DNA of 64,000 nucleotides from Gammaproteobacteria bacterium (lineage in GTDB: Bacteria > Pseudomonadota > Gammaproteobacteria > Steroidobacterales > Rariloculaceae): assembly GCA_022825505.1 (NCBI GenBank), contig JAJDWR010000016.1, positions 62,001 to 126,000 on the forward strand, written 5' to 3'. The position numbers were made by a program, and so were the translations under genes. The notes beneath the pieces are model-generated. The model worked only from the letters and a program-made list of their open reading frames with translations, was not told the origin of the DNA and searched no databases. Positions 8,724 to 18,126 of the stretch are shown piece after piece. Every line of letters starts with the position of its first letter. Positions within the stretch are counted from its first letter, which is position 1.

Positions 8724-11057
8724 ATGCGGCGCACCTGGAATCTTCCGCAAGTCCGGTCCGGCGGTGTGGTCGCCGCTGCCGCGGCGTGGCTGGCAGCCTC
8801 CGTATTCGTCCATCGAATGCCGGAGCCCATGGGATGGCTGCAGGCCCTGGGATTGCTGGCCGCCGTGGCGGGGGCCTGGTGGTTCGCGCGCTGGCGCTGG
8901 TTGTTGTGGTTTGCCGCCGGGGCGATCTGGACCGCCGGGCACATTCACTCGCACCTGTCCGACTGGTTGCCGATCGAGCTTCAGGGCCAGGACTTCGCCG
9001 TGTCGGGCTGGGTGGACGGGTTTCCCAACGAATCGGCGGAGCAGGTGAGCTTTCCGTTTCGGGTGCAAACCGGCGAACCCGAGGGAACCGTACCGGACCG
9101 GCTGCGTTTGACCTGGTACGACCCGCCGCCGGACGCGATCGCGCCCGGCAGCGTTCTCGATCTCGTTGTCAGGCTCAAGCGGCCCCGCGGCCTGGTGAAT
9201 CCGGGCGGATTCGATTACGCACGATGGCTCTTTCAGGAGGGCTACGGGGCGACCGGGTACGTTCGGGAGGGCCGTCCTGCCGCGCACGAGTCCGGCGGGA
9301 ATTCAAGGCGGTGGCTGATGTACCGCGCCCGTCTCGGCGAATCGATCCGGGCGGCGGCGGTTACGCCCGACGCAGCGGCATTGCAGGTGGCGCTGAGTAT
9401 CGGCGAAAGATTCGGGTTTGAGGATTCCCACTGGCGCACGTTGCAGCGCACGGGCACCAGTCACCTGGTGGCGATCTCCGGCCTGCACGTCGGCCTGGTG
9501 GCGGGATTGGTGTTTCTGCTCGTCCGCCGGGCGGCCTTGCGGCTGCCTGCGGGAGCAGCCACGCGGAACGCGGAATTGGCGGCGTGGGCCAGTATCCTCG
9601 CGGCGGCCCTGTACGCGGCGCTGGCCGGATTCACCGTCCCCACGCAGCGCGCGCTGATCATGCTGGTCGTGGCGCAACTGGCGTTGGTCAGCCGCCGATC
9701 GGTGAGCATGTCCAGCGGACTGTCGGCTGCGGTCCTGCTGGTGGTTGCGTGGGACCCGGTCGCGCCGCTCAGCGCCTCGTTCTGGCTGTCGTTCGTCGCG
9801 GTGGCACTGCTCTGGCAACTGGCGCGCAGCGAGCAGGCACGCGGACAGGAGCGCGGCGCATTGCGTCCGGTTGCCGCTATCGCACGCGTGCAATGGTATA
9901 TGAGTCTGGGTCTGGTACCGGTCACGGCTCTGTTCTTCAACCAGGTTTCGCTGATCTCGCCCCTTGTCAACGTCATTGCCATTCCCCTTTTCAGCTTCGT
10001 GCTGGTACCGTTGACACTGGCTTCCGCGGCTGTGGTGCAATTGCATCCGGCGGGGGCGCATCTGGTCGCTCTCGCCGGTTTCCCCATGCAATGGACGTGG
10101 GACCTCATGGCCGCGGCCGGTGAATGGCCCGGGTCCTCGGTCCTCCTGGCGCCTCCGCCGCTTTGGGTTCTGGCAGGCGCTGCCCTGGGCACGGCCGCGG
10201 CGCTGGCGGCGTTTCCCCTGCCTGCCCGCAATCTGGCGTGGCTGACGCTGGTGCCGATCCTCTGGTGGGAGCCGGCTCGACCCGGCAAGGGGGGCGCCGA
10301 GATCGACGTTCTCGACGTGGGCCACGGGCTGGCGGTTCTGGTCGAAACCCGCTCCCACACGCTGCTCTACGATGCCGGGGCGCTGTACCGTTCCGGGTTC
10401 GACACCGGCCGGGAGATCGTCCTACCGGCCATGCGAGCGAAGTCGTGGAAATCGCTGGACATGGTGATGGTCAGCCACTCCGACAACGACCATGCCGGCG
10501 GTGTGCCCGCGGTACTGGAAGAATTTTCCCATGCTCAGGTGCTCATGGGCCCGGACGTGGAACTGCCGGGAGGGGAGATCTGCCGGACCGGGCAGGCCTG
10601 GACGTGGGATGAAGTGCATTTCGAGGTCCTGCATCCCTATCCGGCGTTCCACCACCGAGGGAACGATAGTTCGTGCGTCCTCAAGGTCGTCACTCTGGCC
10701 GGCAGCCTGCTGCTGACGGGTGATGTGGAGAAGGCCGGAGAACGCGCGCTCATGGCCGATGCCGCCGCGCTGTCCAGCGATGTCGTCGTCGTACCTCATC
10801 ACGGCAGCGCGACTTCGTCTTCGTCTGCACTCGTCGGCGCCACCGGAGCCCGATACGCGATTGTCTCTGCCGGCCACCTCAATCACTGGGGGTTCCCGAA
10901 ACCGCAGGTCATCGAGCGATGGCAGCGCGCGGGAGCTGCCATGATGTCCACCGGAGACTACGGTGCAATCAGCGTGACGCTTGAGCCCGGCGCACCGGTG
11001 AACGTGCAGGGGCTACGCGAGCGTCAGCGCCGATATTGGAACGTAGGTGACGGATAG
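8724..11057 (+). CDS. comEC: DNA internalization / competence channel protein ComEC/Rec2
   Basis: 777-residue polytopic membrane protein. ComEC forms the inner-membrane path for single-stranded DNA in natural transformation. The N-terminus has several hydrophobic helices and a DUF4131-like domain, then the competence domain (SHLVAISGLHVGLVAG and many helices), then a C-terminal metallo-beta-lactamase-like domain with an SDNDHAGG motif (His585, Asp587, Asp589, His590). Placement directly upstream of msbA-lpxK-kdsB is the same as for the E. coli homologue ycaI. Whether the cell is naturally competent cannot be inferred from this gene alone. Confidence 0.95.
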   Translation: MRRTWNLPQVRSGGVVAAAAAWLAASVFVHRMPEPMGWLQALGLLAAVAGAWWFARWRWLLWFAAGAIWTAGHIHSHLSDWLPIELQGQDFAVSGWVDGFPNESAEQVSFPFRVQTGEPEGTVPDRLRLTWYDPPPDAIAPGSVLDLVVRLKRPRGLVNPGGFDYARWLFQEGYGATGYVREGRPAAHESGGNSRRWLMYRARLGESIRAAAVTPDAAALQVALSIGERFGFEDSHWRTLQRTGTSHLVAISGLHVGLVAGLVFLLVRRAALRLPAGAATRNAELAAWASILAAALYAALAGFTVPTQRALIMLVVAQLALVSRRSVSMSSGLSAAVLLVVAWDPVAPLSASFWLSFVAVALLWQLARSEQARGQERGALRPVAAIARVQWYMSLGLVPVTALFFNQVSLISPLVNVIAIPLFSFVLVPLTLASAAVVQLHPAGAHLVALAGFPMQWTWDLMAAAGEWPGSSVLLAPPPLWVLAGAALGTAAALAAFPLPARNLAWLTLVPILWWEPARPGKGGAEIDVLDVGHGLAVLVETRSHTLLYDAGALYRSGFDTGREIVLPAMRAKSWKSLDMVMVSHSDNDHAGGVPAVLEEFSHAQVLMGPDVELPGGEICRTGQAWTWDEVHFEVLHPYPAFHHRGNDSSCVLKVVTLAGSLLLTGDVEKAGERALMADAAALSSDVVVVPHHGSATSSSSALVGATGARYAIVSAGHLNHWGFPKPQVIERWQRAGAAMMSTGDYGAISVTLEPGAPVNVQGLRERQRRYWNVGDG

Positions 11058-11149
11058 CCAGCGGTGAGAGATCCATTCGCCAGTCGAAAAACTCGGTGCT
11101 ATTCGAGCAACTGCGCGTGCCGGTGCCTACAGCGTTTCGGGTCGGTTCG

Positions 11150-11178
11150 TTGTGGGTGTTTTGGGTGCGCGCTATAGT
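11150..11178 (+). promoter_or_regulatory. Sigma-70 promoter for msbA
   Basis: TTGTGG (11150-11155), a 17-bp spacer and TATAGT (11173-11178) make a good housekeeping promoter. Transcription would start near 11185, downstream of the GTG at 11096 that extends the reading frame. This supports ATG 11213 as the msbA start. Confidence 0.65.
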
Positions 11179-11212
11179 GCGGAACCGCACCTCGCTGTTA
11201 TTCGGGCGCCCG

Positions 11213-12958
11213 ATGCCGCATTCCCGCCCACAAGTCATGCTGGTCTACCGGCGCCTGTTGAGCTACGTGGCGCCTCACTGGAAGGTGCTGCCGATCGCGC
11301 TGGTTGCGATGGTTGTGGCTGCAGGCAGCAACGGGGTCGTGCCCTACCTGATGAGCGAAGTGGTGGAGGTGCTGGAGTCCGAGGGCCGCGGCGCGGGCTC
11401 GCTGCTGGTGCCGCTGCTGCTGTTCGTCACGTTCATGGTACGCGCCACCGTGGATTTCATCGCCGTCTACGGCCTCGGATGGCTGGGGCGCTCGGTGGTC
11501 AGGGACCTGCGCGCGCAGATCTTCGAGCGCTATACGGAACTGCCGATCTCGTATTTCGAGCACCACTCCTCCGGCGCGCTGGTTTCGAAGTTGACCTACA
11601 ACACCGAACAGGTTGCCGAGGCCATTTCCAACGCCGTGGTGGTCGCCATTCGCGATTCGCTGACCGTGGTGGTTCTCATCGGCGCGATGATCTGGTTCAG
11701 TCCCCTGCTGACGGCCATGGTGGCCGTGGCCGCGCCGGTCGTCGCGGGTCTCGTCGCGGTCATGAGCCGTGCCTTCAGGCGTTACGGATTGCGTATCCAG
11801 ACATCCATGGGCGATGCCACGCGGGTAACCGAGGAAGCCTTGTCGGGGGCGCGGATCGTCAAGGTATTCGAGGGTCAGAAACACCAGCAACAGCGGTTCT
11901 CGGAGATCAACGAGCACAATCGCAGGCAGTTCATGAAGCTCGTGGCGACCCGCGCGGGAGGCGATGCCCTTTCTCAGTACACGTTGACGATCGCCGTCAG
12001 CGCGATGATCGCGCTGGCGTTTTCCGAGACGCTGCTGCAGGGACTGGACGCCCCCGTGTTCATCGGCTTCCTGGTTGCGCTGGGCATGATGCTCACGCCC
12101 ATGAAGCGGCTCGTCAACATCAACGCCGTGCTGCAACGGGGTATCGCCGCCGGTATCACGCTGTTCGAAACGCTGGATGAACCCGGCGAGCCGGATACCG
12201 GTACCCGGCGCCTGGAGCGGGCGCGGGGCGACGTGGAGTTTCGCGGCGCCTGCTTCACGTACGACGAAGCCAAGGGCCGCGTGCTGCACGACGTCAGTCT
12301 GCGGGTTCCGGCAGGGAGCACGGTGGCGATCGTCGGGCGGTCGGGCAGCGGCAAGAGCACGCTGGTCGGTTTGCTGCCCCGGTTCTACGATGTGGAGGCG
12401 GGCGACGTGCGGCTCGACGGTGTGGACATCCGGGAATATCGGCTCAGGGACCTGCGCCGTCAACTGAGCCTTGTCAGCCAGGATGTGCTGCTCTTCGACG
12501 ACACCATTGCCAACAACATTGCCCTGGGGGCGCTGGGGAATGCGCCGCGGGAGGCGGTGGAGGCGGCGGCCGAGGCCGCATTCGTGACCGAATTCGCTGC
12601 CGGGCTGCCCGAGGGGCTGGATACGCCTGTGGGGCAGCGCGGCATGCTGCTTTCCGGCGGGCAGCGCCAGCGCGTGGCCATCGCCCGGGCGGTGCTCAAG
12701 AACGCGCCCGTCCTGATACTGGACGAAGCCACGTCGGCGCTGGATACCGAATCGGAGCGAATCGTGCAGCGGGCGCTCGAGTCCCTGATGACCGGGTGCA
12801 CGACGCTCGTCATCGCCCACAGGCTGTCCACGGTGGAAAACGCGGACTCGATCGTCGTGCTCCAGGAAGGCGAGGCCGTGGAGCAGGGCACCCACGCGGG
12901 GCTTCTGGACCGTGGCGGTATCTACAGCAGCCTCTATCGCATGCAGTTCGCGGACTGA
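11213..12958 (+). CDS. msbA: Lipid A export ABC transporter MsbA
   Basis: 581 residues, the usual MsbA length: an N-terminal six-helix membrane domain and a C-terminal nucleotide-binding domain with Walker A GRSGSGKST, signature LSGGQRQR and Walker B VLILDEATSALD. It flips lipid A-core across the inner membrane as a homodimer. The frame is open from GTG 11096, but a promoter with its -10 at 11173 and the family length both favour ATG 11213. Next to lpxK and kdsB, as in E. coli, in a lipopolysaccharide cluster; the small ycaR gene of E. coli is absent. Confidence 0.95.
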   Translation: MPHSRPQVMLVYRRLLSYVAPHWKVLPIALVAMVVAAGSNGVVPYLMSEVVEVLESEGRGAGSLLVPLLLFVTFMVRATVDFIAVYGLGWLGRSVVRDLRAQIFERYTELPISYFEHHSSGALVSKLTYNTEQVAEAISNAVVVAIRDSLTVVVLIGAMIWFSPLLTAMVAVAAPVVAGLVAVMSRAFRRYGLRIQTSMGDATRVTEEALSGARIVKVFEGQKHQQQRFSEINEHNRRQFMKLVATRAGGDALSQYTLTIAVSAMIALAFSETLLQGLDAPVFIGFLVALGMMLTPMKRLVNINAVLQRGIAAGITLFETLDEPGEPDTGTRRLERARGDVEFRGACFTYDEAKGRVLHDVSLRVPAGSTVAIVGRSGSGKSTLVGLLPRFYDVEAGDVRLDGVDIREYRLRDLRRQLSLVSQDVLLFDDTIANNIALGALGNAPREAVEAAAEAAFVTEFAAGLPEGLDTPVGQRGMLLSGGQRQRVAIARAVLKNAPVLILDEATSALDTESERIVQRALESLMTGCTTLVIAHRLSTVENADSIVVLQEGEAVEQGTHAGLLDRGGIYSSLYRMQFAD

Positions 12959-13025
12959 GGCCCGATGGGCGTCCTTGCCGGACAGAACGGTCCCGAATGA
13001 TTCTCCGGAATGGGTGCACGCCCCG

Positions 13026-14051
13026 ATGAGCCTGTCGCGGGTCATGGATCGGGTCTGGTATGGGCGCAGCCCATGCCGCTGGCTGCTGTGGCCCCTTGGC
13101 GTCTGTTATTGGTGGATCACCGGCATCAGGCGTCTGATGTTCCGTTGGCGCATCAGGCCGGTGACGGAACTGCCCGTTCCGGTCGTGGTGGTCGGAAACC
13201 TCACGGTGGGCGGTACCGGCAAGACGCCGCTGGTCATCTGGCTGGCCGAGGAGTTGCGGCAGCGGGGATTCAGCGTCGGCATTGTCAGCCGCGGTTATCG
13301 GGGCCGGGCCGGTGCCTGGCCGCAGGCGGTCCATCGCGACAGCGATCCGGCCCGGGTCGGGGATGAGGCCGTGCTGCTGTCGCGTGCCTCGAACTGTCCC
13401 GTCAGCGTCGGCCCGGATCGCGTGAAGGCCGCGCAGGCGCTGCTGGACCGCGAGCAGGTGGAGGTCCTGCTGGCCGACGACGGCTTGCAGCACTTCGCGC
13501 TGGGACGGATCATGGAGATCGTGGTGGTGGACGGCGAGCGGGGCCTCGGCAACGGGATGCGCCTGCCGGCGGGTCCTCTCCGGGAGGGGCGCGACCGGCG
13601 GGCCAGAGCGGATGCGGTGGTGGTCAACGGCGGCAATTGGTTACCGGATGACGAGATCGGGGACATCTTTCGCGCAGAGCCGAGCGTGCAGGAGGTGCGC
13701 CAGTTGACGGGCCCAGCCCGCAGGTCGCTGGAGTCGTTTCGCGGCATGCCGGTTCACGCGGTCGCCGCGATCGGTCATCCGGAACGGTTTTTTCGCATGT
13801 TGACGGCGGCCGGTCTGCAGGTGATCGAGCATCCGTTACCGGACCATGCGCCCATCGATGCCGCCGACCTTCGCTTCGATGATTCGGCGCCCGTACTGGT
13901 GACGGAAAAGGATGCGGTCAAGTGCGGGCGAATTGCCCATGACGACGTGTGGTGCGTCCCCATCAAGCTGTCGTTCCGGCCGGAAGACTCGGCCGGGCTG
14001 GTGGACCGGGTGCTGAAATGCATGGAGGAGCGGCAGTGGATTTCTCCGTAG
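13026..14051 (+). CDS. lpxK: Tetraacyldisaccharide 4'-kinase LpxK
   Basis: 341 residues. LpxK phosphorylates the 4' position of the lipid A disaccharide at the inner membrane. The P-loop [13 protein letters not shown] spans roughly residues 56-68 after an N-terminal membrane-associated helix, followed by the family motifs SRGYRG and LADDGLQH. The frame extends upstream to GTG 12912 inside msbA; ATG 13026 gives the normal length. It overlaps kdsB by 16 bases, indicating coupling. Confidence 0.95.
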   Translation: MSLSRVMDRVWYGRSPCRWLLWPLGVCYWWITGIRRLMFRWRIRPVTELPVPVVVVGNLTVGGTGKTPLVIWLAEELRQRGFSVGIVSRGYRGRAGAWPQAVHRDSDPARVGDEAVLLSRASNCPVSVGPDRVKAAQALLDREQVEVLLADDGLQHFALGRIMEIVVVDGERGLGNGMRLPAGPLREGRDRRARADAVVVNGGNWLPDDEIGDIFRAEPSVQEVRQLTGPARRSLESFRGMPVHAVAAIGHPERFFRMLTAAGLQVIEHPLPDHAPIDAADLRFDDSAPVLVTEKDAVKCGRIAHDDVWCVPIKLSFRPEDSAGLVDRVLKCMEERQWISP

Positions 14052-14782
14052 TGATTCCGGCGCGCCATGGCGCCACGCGGCTGCCCGGAAAACCGCTGGC
14101 CGACATCTGCGGCCGGCCGATGATCCAGTGGGTCTACGAGGCTGCCGCGGCCTGCGGCGCGGCGGAGGTAATCGTGGCCACCGATGACACGCGCATCGCC
14201 GAAGCATGCGGCCGGTTCGGCGCCCGGGCGGAGATGACCGACAGCACGCATGCCAGCGGGACTGACCGGATAGCGGAGGTGGCAAGACGCCTCGACTGGC
14301 CCGCTAAACGGGTAGTCGTAAACGTTCAGGGCGATGAACCCATGTTGCCGCCGGTGCTGGTGTCGCAGGTTGCGGGGCTGCTGGATGGCGATCCCGGGGC
14401 GGGGATGGCGACGCTTGCAACGCCGATCGCGGATCTTGCCGAGTGGGACGACCCGAACGTGGTCAAGGTGGTCTCGGACAGGCGTTCCAGGGCCCTGTAT
14501 TTCAGCCGCGCGCGAATTCCCTGGCCGCGCGGCGGCGAAGGGCCGGTCGCGCATGCGATGCGCCATGTGGGTTTGTACAGCTATCGTGTCGGGGCGCTGA
14601 AGGCATTTACCGGGGCGGGGCCTTGCGGACTGGAATTGCAGGAGCGGCTGGAACAGCTTCGTGCGTTATGGCTCGGGGTCCCGATCGTTGTCGCCCAGGC
14701 GTGTGAAATCCCTCCCAGAGGTGTGGATACGGAAGAAGATCTCAAGACCGTGCGCCGCCTGATGGCGCAACGCTCAACCTGA
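14036..14782 (+). CDS. kdsB: 3-deoxy-manno-octulosonate cytidylyltransferase KdsB
   Basis: 248 residues. KdsB activates Kdo as CMP-Kdo for the lipopolysaccharide inner core. The N-terminus has the nucleotide-binding [17 protein letters not shown], then IVATDD and the metal-binding VVNVQGDEP. The start is GTG 14036: GGAGGAG at 14024-14030 sits five bases upstream and the protein then begins exactly at the conserved FSVVIPAR. It is the last gene of the plus-strand envelope cluster. No clear terminator follows before the convergent peroxidase gene. Confidence 0.95.
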   Translation: MDFSVVIPARHGATRLPGKPLADICGRPMIQWVYEAAAACGAAEVIVATDDTRIAEACGRFGARAEMTDSTHASGTDRIAEVARRLDWPAKRVVVNVQGDEPMLPPVLVSQVAGLLDGDPGAGMATLATPIADLAEWDDPNVVKVVSDRRSRALYFSRARIPWPRGGEGPVAHAMRHVGLYSYRVGALKAFTGAGPCGLELQERLEQLRALWLGVPIVVAQACEIPPRGVDTEEDLKTVRRLMAQRST

Positions 14783-14868
14783 CTCTCGGCCCGGGCTCAA
14801 GGGTGTCGCCGGGTTGCCGGTCAACGCAGCCCGCCGCAGGTAGCAAGCAACACTGGCTCGGACGAGTT

Positions 14869-16182
14869 TCAGCGTGTCGGCGGATTCCCGGTCAGGGCCA
14901 CCGATTCGGCCGGAGGGGACAGCCACTGCGGGGCGGTGACCAGCGGCGCGTCCAGCGTCGCGAGGAATGCTTCGAGCTGAGCCCGTTCCCGTCGGCTCAG
15001 GCCCAGCGGTTTGGCCTCGTTGTGGCCGATCATGGAGAGCGGTGCGCGATCGTAGTGCAGCATCATCCGTTCCAGGGATGGGGTCTGGCCCTGGTGCGAG
15101 TAGGGCGCGGTGCCCTGCAGATTACGCAGCGACGGAGTGCGCAGCGCTCCCACCACCTCGGCCCCGGTGCGCGCGAAACGAAGCTCGGCGCAATCCTTCA
15201 GCGGGTCGTCGCTGAAGTCGGTAAGGCAATTGAAGGGGTCGTCCCGCGCCTGGCGAATACCATCAATCCGGCCGCGATCGGGAATCTTCCCCGCCGCGGA
15301 CATGATCCCGGTGTTGTGAAATTCGTTGTTGGTCAGCAGCGGCCCGTTGTGGCATTCGATGCAGCGGGCCTTGCCCATGAACAGGCGCAATCCGGTGGCC
15401 TCGTCAGCGTTCAGGATGGCGCCGGCCTGCAGCGCATCTCCCCGGGAGATCGCCTCGATGTAGCGGTCGAATCGCGACGGCCCGGGGACAAGCAGCCGCT
15501 CGTAGGCGGCGATGGCCTTGCCGATGTTCACAAAGACCCGCGTGATCGCCTCCCGGTCGGCGGGATCCATCGCATTCCAGGCGGTTTCCAGGAACGTACC
15601 GGGAATCGGTCCCGCCGCGGCCGGAACCCGGTCGGCATCCGACAGATCGGGCAGTATGCCGAACAATTCCGTATAGGCTCGGCGATACTCCGGATCGCCG
15701 TCGACGAGCCGGGCGAGAGCGACCCGGTTGCCGCCCTGTTCGTTGGGGTCTTCAAGCGGCGACAACGCCTGGGACCATTGACTGTCCTTGCGTCCGTCCC
15801 AGTAGAGCCAGGGACTGTAGGCCGTGCCCACGATGCTCGGCGTATTGCGCTCCGAATCGCCGAGCGCCGCCCCGGTGAGACGCCCGTCGGTGAAGCGGCG
15901 CTCCGGTTGATGGCAACTCGAGCACGCGAATTCGCCGTTGCCGCTGAGGCGGGGATCGAAGAACAGGCGATGACCGAAGCGGGCGGCAAGGGGATCGTCG
16001 GCGACGGCATTGGATGGGTCCGGAGGCAGGGGAGGCAGGTTGGCGATCCACAGCGATTCCATCATGTCCAGCTCATGGTCCGTCCAAACCGGCTGTACTG
16101 CGGGCCTCAGGAAGAACCAGGCCGCGCCCGCCAGCGTGACAGCAAGGCCGATTGCGGCGATCGCGAATACGGCGCGCGCCAC
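14869..16182 (-). CDS. Di-heme cytochrome c peroxidase (CcpA/MauG family)
   Basis: 437 residues with one N-terminal membrane anchor (about residues 5-27) and two CXXCH heme sites: CSSCH at residues 88-92 in GEFACSSCHQPERRFTDG, and CIECH at 275-279. Family members reduce hydrogen peroxide in the periplasm or carry out MauG-type protein oxidation. The GTG start shares one base with the stop of the upstream FixH-like gene (TAGTG), so the pair is coupled. The frame runs upstream through the neighbour without a stop, but those residues are the neighbour's shadow. The physiological electron donor cannot be told. Confidence 0.88.
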   Translation of the reverse strand: MARAVFAIAAIGLAVTLAGAAWFFLRPAVQPVWTDHELDMMESLWIANLPPLPPDPSNAVADDPLAARFGHRLFFDPRLSGNGEFACSSCHQPERRFTDGRLTGAALGDSERNTPSIVGTAYSPWLYWDGRKDSQWSQALSPLEDPNEQGGNRVALARLVDGDPEYRRAYTELFGILPDLSDADRVPAAAGPIPGTFLETAWNAMDPADREAITRVFVNIGKAIAAYERLLVPGPSRFDRYIEAISRGDALQAGAILNADEATGLRLFMGKARCIECHNGPLLTNNEFHNTGIMSAAGKIPDRGRIDGIRQARDDPFNCLTDFSDDPLKDCAELRFARTGAEVVGALRTPSLRNLQGTAPYSHQGQTPSLERMMLHYDRAPLSMIGHNEAKPLGLSRRERAQLEAFLATLDAPLVTAPQWLSPPAESVALTGNPPTR

Positions 16183-17405
16183 TACAGCTCCAGGGAGATC
16201 GCGACTTCGTCGCTGTGCGCATCCGTTTCGATGCCGAGGATCACTTCCCAGGACCCGGCCATGTGAAAGCGCATGCCTTCGATGAGGTAACGGCCTTCCC
16301 CAAGGTAGCGGGTCGCCTCCGGGCGCGTGGGCAATCCATGATCGTGGGCCGGCATGCCGCCGCGGATGGTGATTTCCGCGGACGGCACCGGCGTGCCTTC
16401 GGCAGTCAGCACGTCCACTACCCAGCGGTGAATCGTATTGATGGCCAGCGGTTCCAGGTCGGGCGCAACGGTCACCTGAAAGTGGCCGGCACGCGAAGGT
16501 AACCGGGATACGATCTCGAAGAGGCCGGCACGCGAAGTTCCCCGGGATTCCGTTTCGGAAGGGTCGGCACGCGTACGTGTCCGGGATTCGGTTTCGGAAG
16601 GATCGGTGGCCTGGTTTCCCTGTGTCACGGAGGCAAACCAGAACGCGCACCCCAGCACCGCCACAGCGCCGAAACCCCTTGGGCTCAGGCGACCAGGCCA
16701 GCGTCCCAACCATCCCAGCCGGCTATGCGACCATCCGAAGTGGGGCCGCAACCATCCGAGCCGGCTTTGCAACCAACCGAAGCGGCCCCGCAACCAACCG
16801 AAGCGGCCCCGCAACCATCCGAACGGGCGTTGCAGCCGTCCGCCGGAATACCAGAGGTGCAGTTGCAGGACCGCGATCGCAATCAGGATGAGCGGCCACA
16901 CTCCGAAGCCGGTGAACCCCACCTCAAAGGGAAATACGGCGGTGTAGGGCGCGCCTCCATCGCCTGGCGCCGCGGTGACGATACCGATGAACTCGCCGGG
17001 TTCGTCAAAGCGATGTATCACGCTGTAAACGCCCGGGACGATGGCAGGCGCGTGGTAGAAGACCGTGACTTCATCCAGATCGGCAATCCCGGCCACATCT
17101 TCCCACATCGCAAAGCGCCCCAGTCCGGTGACATTCCTGATCACGCGGAAGTCGATGGCCGCCTCGTCCAGTCCCGGATGGAGGTATTCCATGACGAACA
17201 GGCTCTCGCCGGTGGAAGGAATGTCTTCGCAGAACTCCTGCCGCTGACGTTCCTGAGGAAGGTAGATCTTGAAGTGCGCCTGCAGGTAACCGATGTTGAT
17301 GATGCAAAGGTCTTCTTCCAGCACCACGCCACCGTGGCCGAAGGCGATCCGGTCGCCATTCGCCAGACAGAGCAGGAGGGAGCAGATTGCTAATCGCATG
17401 CGCAT
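16182..17405 (-). CDS. Exported two-helix membrane protein with C-terminal FixH/YtkA-like domain and tandem repeats
   Basis: About 407 residues. Signal peptide (residues 1-23), an exported domain of unknown family (25-165), a membrane helix (about 167-186), a linker of repeated seven-residue units with the pattern RFGWLRG (about 190-240), a second helix (244-261), a second repeat block (DPSETESR, about 268-307), then a FixH/YtkA-like domain with GGMPAHDHGLPT and GMRFHMAGSWEV (about 308-407). Such domains often accompany cytochrome c peroxidases and may bind copper; that is family-level knowledge. The start is the first of two adjacent ATGs (17405 or 17399). Coupled to the peroxidase gene downstream. 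Confidence 0.72.
   Translation of the reverse strand: MRMRLAICSLLLCLANGDRIAFGHGGVVLEEDLCIINIGYLQAHFKIYLPQERQRQEFCEDIPSTGESLFVMEYLHPGLDEAAIDFRVIRNVTGLGRFAMWEDVAGIADLDEVTVFYHAPAIVPGVYSVIHRFDEPGEFIGIVTAAPGDGGAPYTAVFPFEVGFTGFGVWPLILIAIAVLQLHLWYSGGRLQRPFGWLRGRFGWLRGRFGWLQSRLGWLRPHFGWSHSRLGWLGRWPGRLSPRGFGAVAVLGCAFWFASVTQGNQATDPSETESRTRTRADPSETESRGTSRAGLFEIVSRLPSRAGHFQVTVAPDLEPLAINTIHRWVVDVLTAEGTPVPSAEITIRGGMPAHDHGLPTRPEATRYLGEGRYLIEGMRFHMAGSWEVILGIETDAHSDEVAISLEL
16486..16602 (-). repeat. Three tandem 39-bp units, in frame
   Basis: Three consecutive 39-bp units, each starting near CGGCACGCG on the plus strand, lie inside the FixH-like gene and keep its frame (13 residues per unit). They encode the segment between the second membrane helix and the C-terminal domain. 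Units two and three are closer to each other than to unit one. Confidence 0.85.
16709..16834 (-). repeat. Six tandem 21-bp units, in frame
   Basis: Six 21-bp units beginning ACCATCCGA or ACCAACCGA on the plus strand, two of them identical, followed by a partial seventh. Each encodes seven residues of a basic, Trp/Phe-rich linker between the two membrane helices of the FixH-like protein. Confidence 0.9.
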
Positions 17406-17534
17406 TCGGCGTATTTTATCCAAGCCGACCGGGCGGGTCTGCGCTGCTCTTGACGCCACAGGCGAAGTAACCAAGACTTGTGCGCAAATTGGATTGGCCG
17501 GGTGAGTACGACGGGCAGTCAAGTGAAGGGATCC

Positions 17535-18071
17535 ATGGACAATCGCCGTGCGGGCGAGCGCGGAGGAGCCGCCGGCACGGCGGCGAGGGCGGGCGAGTCT
17601 CAGCCGTCTGCACGGGTCCTGTTCGTTTGCATGGGCAACATTTGCCGTTCGCCCACGGCGGAGGGAGTCTTCAGGGAGACCCTGCGAACGCGCGCGCCGG
17701 ACCTGAACGTTCATGTGGACTCGGCGGGCACTCACGCCTACCACGTGGGCGAGCCACCGGACCATCGTGCCTGCCGCGCCGCTGCCAGACGCGGGATCGA
17801 CCTTACCGATCAGAGAGCGCGACGGGTGAGCGCCGCGGATCTCTCCGTGTTCGACCTGGTGCTGGCCATGGATGAGGACAATTTCCGGATGCTGTCGGGG
17901 ATCAGCCCGCCCGAGTACCGATCCCGTATCCGGTTGTTCCTGGAATTCGCGCCGGAGGCGGGACGCGACAGCGTGCCGGATCCCTACTACGGCGGTGCGA
18001 CGGGATTCGAGTACGTACTCGACCTCGTCGAAGAGGCGTCTCTGGGTTTGCTTGCGTACCTTCAGAGGTAG
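17535..18071 (+). CDS. Low-molecular-weight protein-tyrosine phosphatase
   Basis: 178 residues. The phosphate loop is VCMGNICRS, with nucleophile Cys32 and Arg38, and the general-acid loop is DPYYGG with Asp149, as in Wzb/YwlE-type enzymes. There is an unusual, poorly conserved N-terminal extension of about 25 residues before the fold begins. ATG 17535 has GAAGGG just upstream; the frame is open from GTG 17478. No exopolysaccharide kinase lies nearby, so the substrate is unknown. Confidence 0.88.
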   Translation: MDNRRAGERGGAAGTAARAGESQPSARVLFVCMGNICRSPTAEGVFRETLRTRAPDLNVHVDSAGTHAYHVGEPPDHRACRAAARRGIDLTDQRARRVSAADLSVFDLVLAMDEDNFRMLSGISPPEYRSRIRLFLEFAPEAGRDSVPDPYYGGATGFEYVLDLVEEASLGLLAYLQR

Positions 18072-18126
18072 GCGCGTATCGTACTTGCGGGCCGCGGCAA
18101 CGGCCCCCTGGTGAGGAAACAAGGTC

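Noticed and set aside
11096-11212. Upstream GTG start adding 39 residues to MsbA
   Set aside because: A good promoter lies inside this stretch and the shorter form has the normal family length.
14803-16266. A 487-codon plus-strand frame over the peroxidase gene
   Set aside because: The minus strand encodes both CXXCH heme sites and conserved peroxidase segments.
16709-16834. CRISPR-like array
   Set aside because: The 21-bp units are directly tandem without spacers and keep the coding frame of the FixH-like gene.
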